DNA from: Isoetes taiwanensis
Taxonomy: Eukaryota; Streptophyta; Lycopodiopsida; Isoetales; Isoetaceae
Length of the DNA: 64,000 bases
Reading direction: 5' to 3'
Assembly: GCA_021234155.1 (NCBI GenBank)
Contig: JAJEKV010000277.1
Coordinates: forward strand, 124,001 to 188,000
Made by a program: the position numbers and the translations under genes. Numbering within the stretch: position 1 is the first letter of the stretch; every line of letters starts with the position of its first letter. Positions 1 to 10,321 of the stretch are shown here, piece after piece. The notes under the pieces are model-generated. The model was not told the origin of the DNA. It was given only the letters and a program-made list of their open reading frames with translations, and searched no databases.

Positions 1-115
1 GTAATAACTTTATAATATAGGATACTTTTAAAACTAGTACTTTTCTGCTTTTTGCTATCATCAAAATCATTAGAAACAATTTACTAGCAAAAAGGCACGC
101 CTGCAGGCTATAGAA
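1..115. repeat. Diverged partial copy of the 4.9-5.2 kb MITE
   Basis: The stretch around 25-75 (acttttaaaactagtacttt, then ctgctttttg) closely matches 4950-4995 inside the terminal-inverted-repeat element at 4895-5218. The left part of the element lies outside the window, so its end cannot be seen. It carries no coding sequence. Confidence 0.5.
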
Positions 116-2005
116 AATAAAGGCATATGAAATTTGGGCAAAGTAGTATAAATTGAATTGTATTTGTTGTGCTTAATGTGATAGAAAGAAATGTTGGATC
201 TAATGAATGGCGATCTACCGAATGACGACAGGGTTCAAAAATTTGGGTGCCGAGAATGAAATTGCTGGGATTGCTTGCTCCAAATTTGTGCTTACGCTTT
301 TGTTTCTAAGGGTTTCAAGAGGATGTTTGAGAGCTTACGTGATGTTGAATAGAGATGAACATTTGTTCTAAGACCCAATACTAGTTGTTTGATGTGGCAA
401 ATATCCCTCCATGTATGATGGCTTGGAAAACCAACTTAGACCCAAATAGGGGCATAAGATTGTGCAGCAAATCTTCATCGGGGTTCTGATTGCTTGATAT
501 TCACAAAAGCTAATATTTGGCTTTGCATTCTTTGCAAGCTTGGGCTACGAAAGGAAGGATTGGTGAGGATCAACCTAAGTTGCCGTCGTTGTTGCCTTTA
601 TCGACAACTAAGCTCTACCAGATATCACTTTTAAATGTAGCCCGCGAATAATAAGGGCAATTTGAAGGCATTGTTGTGGTTAATGCGATAGAAAGAAATG
701 TTGGATCTCCTCAATGGCAAATTTATCGCATTGTGTTTACACAATTCAATTCAACTCTGATGCAAAAGGAGATCAATTATTATGCAAAATCTTTGATTAA
801 CTTGATGCCAAGCATGTCAATTTATACATATTACCCTTTTTTTACGCATGAATATGATAAAAGAGTCAGCCGTCGCCATGTGCTCCTAATCACTCTGCTT
901 GTTGTGGTATGTTTAACCTAGGATCTTAGCTGAAGTTATTTACGGTGCACATACAAGCCTTATTACTAACGGTTGCCCAAAATTGTTAGGCACCATTTTC
1001 TGATTCAGAAAATTGGGTTGACTCCAACGATAACGTGCATGATGTCACATGGAAATTACGTAATTCCATCTGCATATAAAAAAGGTAAATTAACTTAATC
1101 CAAAAAGCCCTTTAAATAATATTACCCTTCTTTGACTCCAACGTTTATGGGGATCAAGATGTTATTTTTGGCGAATAAATGTAGAGGTCAAGAATTAAAA
1201 CAGGTCAGCAATCAAAGGTTTTGAGCCATCCGGATAATCTATATGATATCATGGTGCATAATCCACATCGTACCATTGTTTTAATTGCTGTAGGAGCTAG
1301 AGGGGGAACATATTTAAGTAAACTCCCCACGTGAATTCTTTGCCTGCAGCAGAACAGTGGCTCTGCATTTGTTTTCAACTCCTGACAGGCAAAGGGGGGA
1401 TGGATTCTTCCAATTTCTGAAATGATCACAGATGGGTCAAGGAGCATTCAATCTCGACTTTTAAGGCGAAATGAATGGACGAAGAAGCGGCCAAGTCAAG
1501 TGGCCCCTGCAGATTGAGACTCTTCTCCCCTTTTCAGAGCTTCACCAAAGAAAAAGGGGGTGAAGAGGAATACAAAGACAAACGCACCGTAGTCTGCTCG
1601 TGGTCCAGGCGCCCTGTGGGGCCTCATCAGCGGCCAATAGACGAAAGCAGCATTTCTTCTACATCTCTGTCATGGTGCACTTACAAACAAGATCATAACT
1701 CTACAAAGTTAAAGATATATTGTTATAGACATAATGTAAATATTTAATATTAGGGGTGTTGTTATGGTGATGACCTTTGGCGCTGGAGGCGGCGGTGGCG
1801 GTGGCGGTGGATATATAGCTGGTGCTGTTACTCGTTCTTCAGCAGATTGATACCACCATTCGATCATCACAAAGCATATACCACCATTCGATCATCACTA
1901 TGAACTGCATATACCGCAAAGCATCTGGATTTCCAAATATGCAAAAAAGGATCAGTTTCAAAATGCACAAAAGGTATCTTGTAGACATCAAAAGTAACAA
2001 CAGAA
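116..2005. other. Intergenic, no gene recognised; one short direct repeat
   Basis: No open frame here gives a recognisable protein. A ~45-bp direct repeat, containing gatagaaagaaatgttggat, occurs at about 166-207 and 671-717. At 1786-1810 there is a short GGC/GGT-rich tract. The purine-rich frame at about 1475-1747 resembles a leader sequence more than a protein. Nothing else is supported. Confidence 0.6.
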
Positions 2006-2345
2006 CTAGAAATGTAAAGCATTATCTACTTGCCCAGACTTACATAACTTTCCAAGCATTATACTGTACAGTGCAGGATCTGGAACCAGTCCACAATGAT
2101 GAATCCAATTAAGAATACTAAGAAGTTCGTGAAAGCTACCATTTGCACTCAAGCCATCAAGCAGAAGTCCAAAAGTTGAAATTTTAGGAATACATCTAAG
2201 CATACTCATTGCCTAAATAAGCTGGTGAGCTTCATTTACATTTCCAACCTTCTATAATTCAGTAATTAGCAGAAACGACGGACGAGGGAACAAATCCCTC
2301 ATGGAGGAGATTATGGAGCATACTATATGCTTGATCTACATTTCC
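2006..2345 (-). pseudogene. Pentatricopeptide-repeat (PPR) protein relic
   Basis: PPR proteins are plant organelle RNA-binding proteins built of degenerate ~35-residue helical repeats. Read on the minus strand, this stretch gives about three consecutive PPR-like units: one with GNVDQAYSMLHNLLHEGFVPS, then KISTFGLLLDGLSANGSFHE, then GLVPDPALYSIMLGKLCKSG. Each shows the usual pattern of a repeat start after a Pro-Asp or Pro-Ser and a conserved Gly-Leu or Ala-Leu step. At least one stop or frameshift between about 2210 and 2265 interrupts the reading frame. Real PPR genes are usually intronless and over 400 codons, so this is a fragment. It lies on the same strand as the IPK1 relic at 2739-3312, but nothing shows the two were ever linked. 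It could instead be a badly decayed complete gene. Confidence 0.55.
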
Positions 2346-2738
2346 AGATGGCGTTGCCTCGTCAGTGACATGGAGATGGGTGCTATGTCCTTGGCACTCG
2401 GACTTCATGATCCTATTTGATCGGAAAAGCATTGAGCTGCTAGCAGACTTGGTAAAAAACAGACAGAATTATGGTAAATGACCATGGTAAATGACGATTG
2501 TGTCTGTCATGCTCTTGCTGCGATAGCCACACACATTGCACCATGGAACTTGTTACAAAGCTTTAGAATGAGCCCTTATGTACAACTCTGTAATCCCTTG
2601 ATCAAGTTTCAAATAATATTCCATTTTATGTATAGCTTTAGATCTAGATGAAATACGCACACCTGGGATCACAAGGTAGAGATTAAATCATAAAGTGCTG
2701 ATGCTTAGCACACATAAATAAAACATTTTATCACGTAC
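2346..2738. other. Intergenic between two gene relics, nothing recognised
   Basis: AT-rich sequence without a recognisable frame, RNA gene or repeat. On the minus strand it follows a splice-donor-like site at the end of the IPK1 relic, so part could be old intron sequence. Confidence 0.4.
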
Positions 2739-3312
2739 CTTATAAGAATAACTGTCCAGTAATTGCAAAGCAGACATACTTTTCCCCATGCTCTGAAGAA
2801 TGGGAAGCTTGCAATGATATCATCAAGCTGCATGCAGCAGCCTTGTATGTTCATCTGATGCAAGAGAGTGGAGCCAAACAATAATTTCTTGCCTTTTTTT
2901 CTGAACCTCAAGCAGATAAGAATCTGAAGTCAAAGTAACTTGGCCTGAAGCACTTATAGAGAATTCTTGACTCGAAGAGCATACTGCACACTCGACTTGT
3001 AAGAAACTGTGGAAGACATGTTGCACCCTCAATATCATGCGAATCTAGCTTCTGTATGGCAAGAATCATTTTAACAGCTGTTCAAGATTTCTACAATAAG
3101 CCTTCGGAAAACTTCTATATGCATTCCTGGAGGTGCTTTTATGCATGTAGCAGAGTGCCTTCCTTTATGAGACCACTAAATACCTTGTTTCCACTAACAA
3201 AAACACGAAGATCGTTATGAGGAGTTGCGAATAGTGCACGAACAACATTGTTCATGGCATCAACATTTCCAGAGAAAAAGTCCAATGGAGAAGATAAACT
3301 GGGATTCTTTAT
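2739..3312 (-). pseudogene. IPK1-like: Inositol-pentakisphosphate 2-kinase (IPK1) relic
   Basis: IPK1 phosphorylates inositol pentakisphosphate at the 2-position, the last step to phytate. The minus strand holds its C-terminal third in three reading frames. First comes a segment with PLDFFSGNV...VRALFATPHNDLRVFVSGN (about 3312-3175), matching the family block around PLDLFS and RVFLNG. It is followed by ILAIQKLDSHDIEGA (about 3090-3045), the family's VQKLD..IEGAI block. Further on are an ECAVC then LHSLASDE segment and finally ACSLMISLQ (about 2840), the family's DCSLMISF block. The segment begins after a good acceptor (tgtttgcag, ending 3313) and ends at a good donor (ag/gtacgt, boundary 2739/2738), so gene structure is preserved. 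Stops and at least three frameshifts make it non-functional as read. Sequencing indels could mimic some of these, but not all. The N-terminal part was not found. Confidence 0.75.
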
Positions 3313-4080
3313 CTGCAAACATTGCAAGAAAATTAGACAATTAAAAGAGAAGTCCTGCAGCACCTAGATGTCTTTATTAAAATGAAAAGTTCAAAATATC
3401 AAGATCTGATTCAAAAATCAGGGAAAGCAGTCAGGGGATTGGGGCCCTGTATTGAAAATGAGCTTACTTTAAGATCCTTTGAGTGCTCATAACGCCTTTA
3501 GGTGGACACGACTCCCAAATTCATTTCGCAATACATTGAAAACAAGATATTTTATATTTTCGATGCAAGTGTGGAGAAAGGGATGCAAGTCATGTCATGG
3601 TCCGTTCCAATTAAGGATATACAATATATATCCTTCAATTGCACGCAACTGGAAAGGCAGAAGATTTAATCCTTCAATTGCATGCAACTGAACAGACATA
3701 AGATTCACACCAATCTCTCATAAACCCAGCTCCTTAATGTCATGTCCATCTACTAAAAATCGGCTGGTACCAACTGTCACCACAGAAAACTCCAATGACG
3801 ACTGCCAAATATGACTCTGTTGGACAAAGGAAATACATGTCCGAAAACATATTTGAAGGTTCCGGCCTTCCACCAGCATATACTTACAGAAGAAGAGAAA
3901 CAAAATGAGAGGAAAGCGAGTTTTTACCAGAACGCAATGATCTCCTTAAAATGAGGAGTTGTTCCGTTCCTCTTCCATCTCCATTTTTTCCCCTATTATG
4001 TAATTTCGCTAGAATGGCAAGAAAGGTCGCGACCTATTCCATCTCCGTAGGCCATTTTCTCTGGGTTTTCTAATTTTCAT
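3313..4080. other. Flank upstream of the IPK1 relic, no supported gene
   Basis: On the minus strand this would hold earlier IPK1 introns and exons, but no convincing IPK1 exon could be read. Two short direct copies of atccttcaattgca(c/t)gcaact lie at 3630-3650 and 3669-3688. No other structure is supported. Confidence 0.4.
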
Positions 4081-4086
4081 ATCCGT

Positions 4087-4215
4087 AGATTCATAAAATT
4101 AAAGATCCGATGGCTTGGAATATTGCCACATCATATTTTGATGATGTGGAATGGACACGTGGATAGGCTAGAATTAGAGAAAGGGTTGCACGCTTGGTTA
4201 GGCTGGCGTGCTAAA
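4087..4215 (+). repeat. Dispersed repeat family R1, copy 1
   Basis: This ~125-bp stretch, with gtggataggctagaatt and ttggttaggctggcgtgcta, recurs in inverted orientation at about 62580-62720. A weaker relative lies near 33090-33165. It is non-coding and looks like the end of a non-autonomous transposon, with the ...gcgtgctaaaaa end shared by the first two copies. Confidence 0.55.
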
Positions 4216-4289
4216 AATAAAAGTCAATTTATTAGTATTAAGATGATAACAACACTATTAGAGACTGAAATGAATGAATCAATTTTAAG

Positions 4290-4395
4290 CTTTGCGATAT
4301 TTATGCAAGTTCTCAATACCAGTGCGGGGCACTTTTTTGGGCACTTTTTTACTTGCTAAAAAACACTTTAGATAGTAAATTGTAGCATGCCTTTA
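4290..4395. repeat. Short MITE-like remnant related to 4895-5218
   Basis: The run gcacttttttgggcactttttt followed by ...gatagtaaattgtagcatgcc parallels the right half of the 4895-5218 element (gtactttttcgggtagtttt ... gatggtacaccctagcatgc). It looks like a diverged or truncated copy. Confidence 0.35.
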
Positions 4396-4605
4396 TCCAT
4401 TCTTAGATGATTACTACATGCACACAATATCACTTTCATAATAAGTGGTGCTATGCGCATTGATTCAGTTCTAGTTTAGTATCGCACTGCTGCTATTCTC
4501 CTAAATGGGCAGTGTACAGAGGAGGCGCAGCAATTATTCTAGATCAATGGCCTTCCAATCCTTGGAGTGACTATGTCTAGATAATTTTAGAAGTATAAAT
4601 TTACC

Positions 4606-4800
4606 ACTAGCATTAGCATTATCTTCTCTTATTCTGGTAGCCTTTTAATATTTGGTTATTGTATTTGGTGGTGGGGCCTAGTCCCCGGGTTTTAGATGGG
4701 TTGTTGCCCTTGCATGTGCCGCCTCATAACCTTGGGTTGGGTTCCCGGGACGAAAAAATTTTATCTTATCTTATCTTATCTTATCTTATCTTATCTTATT
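4606..4800 (+). mobile_element. SINE-like or 5'-truncated LINE tail ending in (TTATC)n, copy 1
   Basis: This begins at accactagcattagcatta and runs through a conserved middle (ggggcctagtcccc, gttttagatggg, cttgcatgtgccg), then ggttcccgggacgaaaaaat, and ends in seven or so TTATC units. A second copy lies at 45193-45376 and a third sharing only the 3' end at 44390-44555. Non-LTR retrotransposons often end in such short tandem repeats instead of poly(A). It has no coding capacity, so either a SINE or the stub of a LINE is possible. Confidence 0.6.
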
Positions 4801-4894
4801 CTCTATCCTACTAGTTTCATTGAGTCGCTTTGTGCCCTATAGCATCTCATCCCGGTTCTTGAGAGAGAGGGAGAAAGGGGAAGGAGCTTTGGGT

Positions 4895-5218
4895 AAAAGC
4901 ATGCTGATTGTACCACTTTTGAACCCTCAAAAGTACCTACACCGGGTACTTTTAAAACTCGGTACTTTTCTGCTTTTTCTTTCCATTAAAATCAATCGAA
5001 ATTTTTTTGAATTGAGGGTCAATAACATGTCAATCTATAGTACTAGAGGATAACAATACTACTAATGACTAAAATAAATGAATTAACTTTCAAACTTATT
5101 GTTTATTGCAAGATTAAGAAAGTTCCCAGCACCCAGTCCGGGTACTTTTTCGGGTAGTTTTGTACTACCTAAATAGGTATTTTTAGATGGTACACCCTAG
5201 CATGCTTTTCACCCCTTT
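4895..5218. mobile_element. MITE with ~20-bp terminal inverted repeats
   Basis: The left end reads aaaagcatgctgattgtacc and the right end, on the opposite strand, aaaagcatgctagggtgtac. The inner parts remain partly complementary (ccgggtactttt against aaaagtacccgg). At ~320 bp, without coding potential, it fits a miniature inverted-repeat transposable element. The target duplication is uncertain, because the ends contain the palindrome AGCATGCT, which could itself be the duplicated target. Confidence 0.6.
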
Positions 5219-6843
5219 TGGTTTTACAAAACAAAATTCAATTGAGGCCATTCAAAGCTCCTAGCACCACTTAATCTCAACCTCCATTGCACCACTTAAT
5301 CAACACCTTCCATCTCCACCACACCCTCCATTTTCACCATTTAATCTACACCTTCCATCTTAATCATACAAATTTAACCATTGCCCAAACAATTAAATAT
5401 GTGGTCTCTCAACATTATGGTGTCACTATTGACAAGTTGCCTTCAACACAAGGTCTAATCTCCCCATGTTCCTCTTGCAACTGGTCTAACTTTCACCATA
5501 AATATTAAACCATTTATCACGATTACTTACCATTGCCCAAATCGTATACCATTATGGTGTCAACGTTGACAAGTTGCCTTCAACCCAAGGTCTAATCTCC
5601 CCTGCAACTACATTTGCAATTGGTCTAACTTTCACCATAAAATCTTAGACTATTACCTTATTACATTGCCCAAACAAATAAATATACTTGTTTTTATCAC
5701 ATTATGTTGACCATTCTAGACAACCTCTAACTTGAGACATACTTATTCTAAGACTAATGTGTTACCACTAGGCCGAAGCCAACAAATATAATTAAGTTAT
5801 ATTTTTGTCTACTGATAAATTCCATGAATCGACTAGATATGAGTGTTACTTTTTGATGTATAGGATACCTAGCATATTTGTAGAAGACGAGACATTTCTC
5901 TGCTTGTGTACGACCTTTATTTATTGAGCGTAGTGCTTGCTATGGAAATTGAAGAAACCATGATGACTCAACATGAACCTTGGGCTTGTGCCCCTTCTAT
6001 TTTCTAAAGTCTGAATCACCCTAACACAATGTTATTGATGGAGAAGAAGACTACACAACATTAATAGAGATTACAATCTTTTTTCTTGATTGATCACCAT
6101 GCTTTAAGGATGTAGAGATAGCCTCAAAAACCTTCTAGCACATGGTTAATGTGAGAGTAAATTAAAAAGGAACAACCTTAGCAGGCCAACCCTCATATCT
6201 CCCTGCATGCATCTTCTAAAGGATGTCACCAGGAGTTCATTTTACAAATATGGATCTAATTAACTACATAAATAATTGCTTCAAATAATCTCTTTCTAGC
6301 TCTGATTAGAAAATCTCTACAAGATATATGGAGCAACATTAAAATTTTGGCCTCTAAAGTAGCAGCCATGACCAAAAGTTTCAAGTCACGCATAATTTCT
6401 TCCAAAAAGCGAAAGAGAACTTCCATGGTTAGTGTCCGTTCATCAACTATTATAGTTGATATATTCCAAAAAGAGATACCATGACTCCTTCTCTTAAAAG
6501 CATTCCATCAATGAGGTATTTAAGATATGTAATTGGGGCCAGTGCAAACTTCAAACTTAATGCTAACATCCTCAACAATAGTTGCACCTATTTGTTCAAC
6601 AACACGTCAAGATACTGATATTGCAACCATCCATCATAGTTGCCTACATGCAATTGCTTCTTTGGTATAACTAGTTTCTACATTGAGCAGGGGTATTTTT
6701 TTTATGTGTTAGAGCATAAGAAATCAAACCTTGGCTCAAATGTTACGTCTTTTCTAATTGGCTTACTTGTGTTATTGGTTCGGTAATTGGCATCTCTTAG
6801 TGCTTAGCTTTTGGTATCCTAAAATTTATGTTGGCAATGCCTC
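5219..6843. other. Intergenic, AT-rich; one 137-bp-period tandem duplication
   Basis: No gene is recognised. At about 5413-5512 and 5550-5646 the same ~100 bp (cattatggtgtca ... ttgacaagttgccttcaac ... tggtctaactttcaccata) occurs twice in tandem at 137-bp spacing. A C/T/A-rich stretch (ccatctccaccacaccc) precedes it. The rest shows no frame, repeat or RNA gene. Confidence 0.5.
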
Positions 6844-6848
6844 ATCTT
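6844..6848. repeat. Target-site duplication ATCTT (left) of the copia element
   Basis: ATCTT directly precedes the TG that opens the left LTR and recurs at 14512-14516 directly after the CA that closes the right LTR. A 5-bp duplication is the normal integration scar of Ty1/copia elements. Confidence 0.9.
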
Positions 6849-7705
6849 TGTAGAGTATAACACAGAAATTGATAACTTTGTGCTTTGCCTAGCAAGATTT
6901 TTGCCTATAAATCATATAAGCATAAGAGATATTAACTCATGATCTAGTGAAGAGCCAAGTCTTGGTCACTAATCTTCACTAGATATTAATTACACTATAT
7001 CAAGCAATGGAAGTTAATACATGTGATAAGGTTTAAAACCCCCAAAGGTCAATAAACCATTAACATTTGAATCATAACTCAATTCCTCTTTATCGAGCAT
7101 TGAAGACCATATTCGTAACACATGAAAAAATTCCTAAGACAAACGATTGCTACGCGTCTGATCTCCGCCCCGAATGCTCCTGTCTGCTTAATACCTTAGC
7201 CTCCATCATTCCGTGCGGTTAAGGATTGTAGTTTTTCTTACTAATCGAAGCCCTCGCTCTTCTCGTGATATATCCCACGGTGAATAATCAAGAAATACAA
7301 CCTTTTGGAAATATCCCACAGGCATATCTTCAAAAATAAGCTTTGGAACCATTGAACCATATTTTCGATTTTATTCTTTCTTCTTGTAGTTTGGTTAGGC
7401 TAGGTTTTACCTCTCAATCATCATTCTCTGCAGGCACCTTCATGTTTGAGCATTGAACCTTTGGAATACTTGTACACCCCTTGTCAATTTAAACAAGAGG
7501 ACCATGATTGTAACTTGTCCAGCTCACTGCCACTGCTTCTCATGAGCAGACAAAATGACTCAACTTTTCCAATCTCCTGCAAGTTAACTTTTCCATACTT
7601 CTGCAACTTATATATCCTGATCTACTGGTTGACTGCCTAGGTACATACACTGCCACTGCTTCTCATGTATGCATCACTTTGACTTATAAAGCTGAAATCT
7701 TATCA
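6849..7705 (-). repeat. 3' LTR of the copia element (left)
   Basis: 857 bp, beginning tgtagagtataacacag and ending aaatcttatca, matching 13660-14511 over its whole length. Differences include attaac/acaac near 6936, acgcgtct/acgtct near 7155 and a cluster at 7240-7290. A 64-codon open frame present in both LTRs is not considered a gene. Confidence 0.93.
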
Positions 7706-7715
7706 CTCCTCCTTC
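7706..7715 (-). other. Polypurine tract of the copia element
   Basis: On the minus strand gaaggaggag lies immediately inside the 3' LTR, the place and composition expected for the primer of plus-strand DNA synthesis. Confidence 0.8.
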
Positions 7716-8331
7716 AGCTTATAAGTCTGTAGATTGGACACATTCAACTCACCTCTAAAGTATGCATATTTGTTCTCTGGCAATGCCTTAGTGAAAATAT
7801 CTGCAACCTGCCTGTTTGTTTCAACATACTTCATATATATTATCTTCTTATCAGCTAGATCTCGTATGAAATGCATACTCAACTCAATGTGTTTGGTCCT
7901 GTCATGATGCACAGGATTCTTCACAATTGCTATGCAGCTCTGACTATCTGTCCATATGTCAGTAGGCTCCATTTGTTCACAGTACAATTCATTTAACAAT
8001 CTCCTTAACCAAACCACCTCTTTGGCAACTAGTGCGGTGGCCGTGATATTCTCGCTTCACTGAGCTCATGGCAACTGTAGCTTGTTTTTACATCTCCAAG
8101 AGATCACCCCTCCTCCAAGGAATATTGCATACCCCAAGTGGATCTCCCTTGTATGGTCCCCTCCCCAACTGCATCACTATAGCATTTCATAATTAGATTT
8201 TCTCGAATTGAAACAAATACCATGCTCTTGAGTGCCTTTGAGATATTTCAAAACTCGTTTGGCGACCTCCCAATGTTCTCTGGGTTGCATTATGATTTCT
8301 CCTACTCAAGATATTATTTGCATAAGCTATG
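7716..8331 (-). pseudogene. Copia RNase H and C-terminal RT segment, frameshifted
   Basis: RNase H removes the RNA strand during reverse transcription. From about 8017 to 7706 the minus strand encodes the family's C-terminal RNase H half: MVWLRRLLNELYCEQ, then TDSQSCIAIVKNPV with the family's D-S-Q/N motif, HDRTKHIE, and IFTKALPE near the end. Upstream (8018-8331) the connecting part, which should carry the Y-x-D-A-D-W-like block, can only be followed across several frames with stops. This part is therefore inactive. The frame ends inside the 3' LTR boundary, as usual for copia polyproteins. Confidence 0.85.
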
Positions 8332-8982
8332 TCAGTCGAAAGTGTTATTTGCCAAGTATAGTAAACACCCAATTAATGCCCTGTAAGGAATGTTTTCCAT
8401 TTCTGCAGTGTCTTCTTCAGTTGAGTCTTGCACATAGGTTAATTTGTGACCAGGTGTCATTGGAATTTTTGTTGACTTTGCTTCTGATAGATTGAATCTC
8501 TTGAGCATATTCTGTACATGTTTCTCTTGATGCAGCCTTAGCCATTTTTGCTCTCTATTTCTGATTACCTCTATACCTAGGAATTTCTTTAGCTCACCTA
8601 GGTCTGACATTTGAAACCGAGACTTCAGAATATTCTTACATAAATTTAGAACTTTGATAGAGCTAGCTACCATAATGCAATCGTCCACATATAATGCAAT
8701 TATGCAATATTCTTCCTCTTGCTTGAATCTATACAAGTTCCCATCATTCAGCAACTTTTCAAATCCCTGTTCTTGTAAGAATTGATTCATGCATAGGTAC
8801 CATTCCCTTGGTGACTGTTTTAATCCATAAACAGCCCTATTTAATTTCCATATCATGTTTTTCCCTTGCTCAAAGCCAGGTGGTTGCCTCATAAAAGCCT
8901 CCTCCTCAAGTGATGCATTTAAAAAAGCTGTTTTGACATCCATATGATGCAATTCTAAATTCTGAGCATTTGCCATGGCCAA
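8332..8982 (-). pseudogene. Copia reverse transcriptase core
   Basis: This 216-codon minus-strand stretch carries the diagnostic copia RT blocks. In order they are LELHHMDVKTAFLNASLEEE (palm, first catalytic Asp in MDVKTAFL), RQPPGFE, LNRAVYGLKQSPREWY, the catalytic ALYVDDCIMVAS (YVDD) and FLGIEVIRN. The RT core itself looks undamaged, but it is out of frame with the preceding integrase-RT segment. The break lies near 9040, at a run of eight to nine T (A on the coding strand), a typical slippage or sequencing-indel site. The downstream end at 8332 is also a frame break. Copia elements make one gag-pol polyprotein, so these breaks abolish it. Confidence 0.9.
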
Positions 8983-9028
8983 TAAAATTCTGATGCTTGT
9001 GAGTTTTACTATGGGTGAGTAGGTTTCA

Positions 9029-10321
9029 TCATAATCTCTCGCCCCTTTTTTTTGAGTGAATCCCCGAAGCTACTAATCTTGCCTTGAATTTCTTGCTGCC
9101 ATCTGGATTGCTCTTAATTTTATAAAGCCATTTACTCCCTATGACATTCTGCACTCCATCAAACTTTACACATTCATATGTTTTGGTATCTTCAAATGAT
9201 TTAAGCTCATCTCTCATAGCTGCCATCCATTTATCTTTGTCTGTACTCTCCAAAACCTCTTCAAAAGTTTGTGGTATAATTTCATCTTCCAGAATTGCCA
9301 TTATTTGTTCATACTCTACTGCTCCAATACGCCTGCTTTTGCCTTGCTCAGTTCTGCCATAAGGTTTATCTTCTAATTTGGCTTCTTCAATCAATTTTTC
9401 TGCTTGTGTTTTCCTTTTTCTTCTAACCTTGGTTGGTTCATGCATTTCTTGTCTTGGCTCTTGTACTACCTCAGGGACTTGAGGTTCAGTCTCTGCTGCA
9501 GGGACTTGAGTCTCTTCTTCTATTACTTTCTCTGGTGTGTTCTGCTCATTTTGTTCATCATGACCAATCGGTTCAATCTCATCTGCATCATCTGTCTCAT
9601 CTGTTTCAAACTTAGGCATTTGCTCAACAGCTTTAGATGCTAACCTTATCCCTTTCCTGTATCTATGTTTATACAAAACACCCTCATTGAATAGAACATC
9701 TCGACTGATTGTTATGGTCTTTGTTTCTGGATTATATACTCTATATCCCTTGGTTTCATTGTCATAACCCACTAGAAAACCAATCTCAGCTCTATTGTCC
9801 AATTTTTTCCTTAATTCTGAAGGAATATGAGTATATACCAAACAACCATAGACTTTATATTTCATGTAGTCTATTTTTCCTTTAGGGTTCCATATAATGT
9901 TTGGTATATTTTCATGAAGAGTGGAGGAAGGAAGTATATTCTGAATTTCTATGGCAGTTTGCAAAGCTTCCACCCAAAGGCTATTTGGTAGGCCACTTCC
10001 CTTCAACATGGACCTAATTGCATCCATAATTGTTCTGTTTTTCCTTTCTGACACCCCATTTTGTTGAGGAGTGTATCTGCATGTTAATTGTCTTTTAATG
10101 CCATGTGCAATGCAGTAAGTTCTGAATTTTATTGACAAATACTCTCCACCACGGTATGATCTAATGCATTTTAGCTTGTGGCCAGTTTCCCTTTCCATTT
10201 CTGCCACATATTGCTTAAATGCATTTAAGGCTTGTGATTTCTTTTCTAAGCAATATGCTTTACATTTTCGATTTGTAGTCAATGTGAAGGTTATAAAATA
10301 CCTTTTGTTGCCTCTCCCTCT
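9029..10321 (-). pseudogene. Copia integrase core and start of reverse transcriptase
   Basis: Integrase joins the cDNA to target DNA. From about 10316 the minus strand continues the integrase after the nested solo LTR: GNKRYFITFTLTTNRK, then IRSYRGGEY, QQNGVSERKNRTI (catalytic Glu in the family's NGVSERKN block), VYGCLVY and GFLVGYDNETKGYRVYNP. A charged linker rich in Glu and Pro (about 9640-9410) follows, and then the RT start with KWMAAMRDELKSFE, GSKWLYKIK and KARLVASG. The block IRSYRGGEY normally has Asp where Tyr stands, so the second catalytic Asp of the D,D,E triad is missing. This is independent evidence of inactivity. The first 14 or so codons of the open frame beyond 10321 come from the solo LTR and not from integrase. 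Confidence 0.9.
10317..10321. repeat. Target-site duplication CCTCT (left) of the solo LTR
   Basis: CCTCT precedes the TG at 10322 and recurs at 11921-11925, just after the closing CA at 11920. Confidence 0.85.

Noticed and set aside
3718-3903. Minus-strand frame upstream of the IPK1 relic as a possible earlier exon
   Set aside because: It contains none of the IPK1 blocks I could recall with confidence, and its borders lack good splice sites.
7446-7640. 64-codon frame repeated identically at 14252-14446
   Set aside because: Both lie at the same place in the two LTRs. The identity reflects LTR duplication, not a conserved gene.
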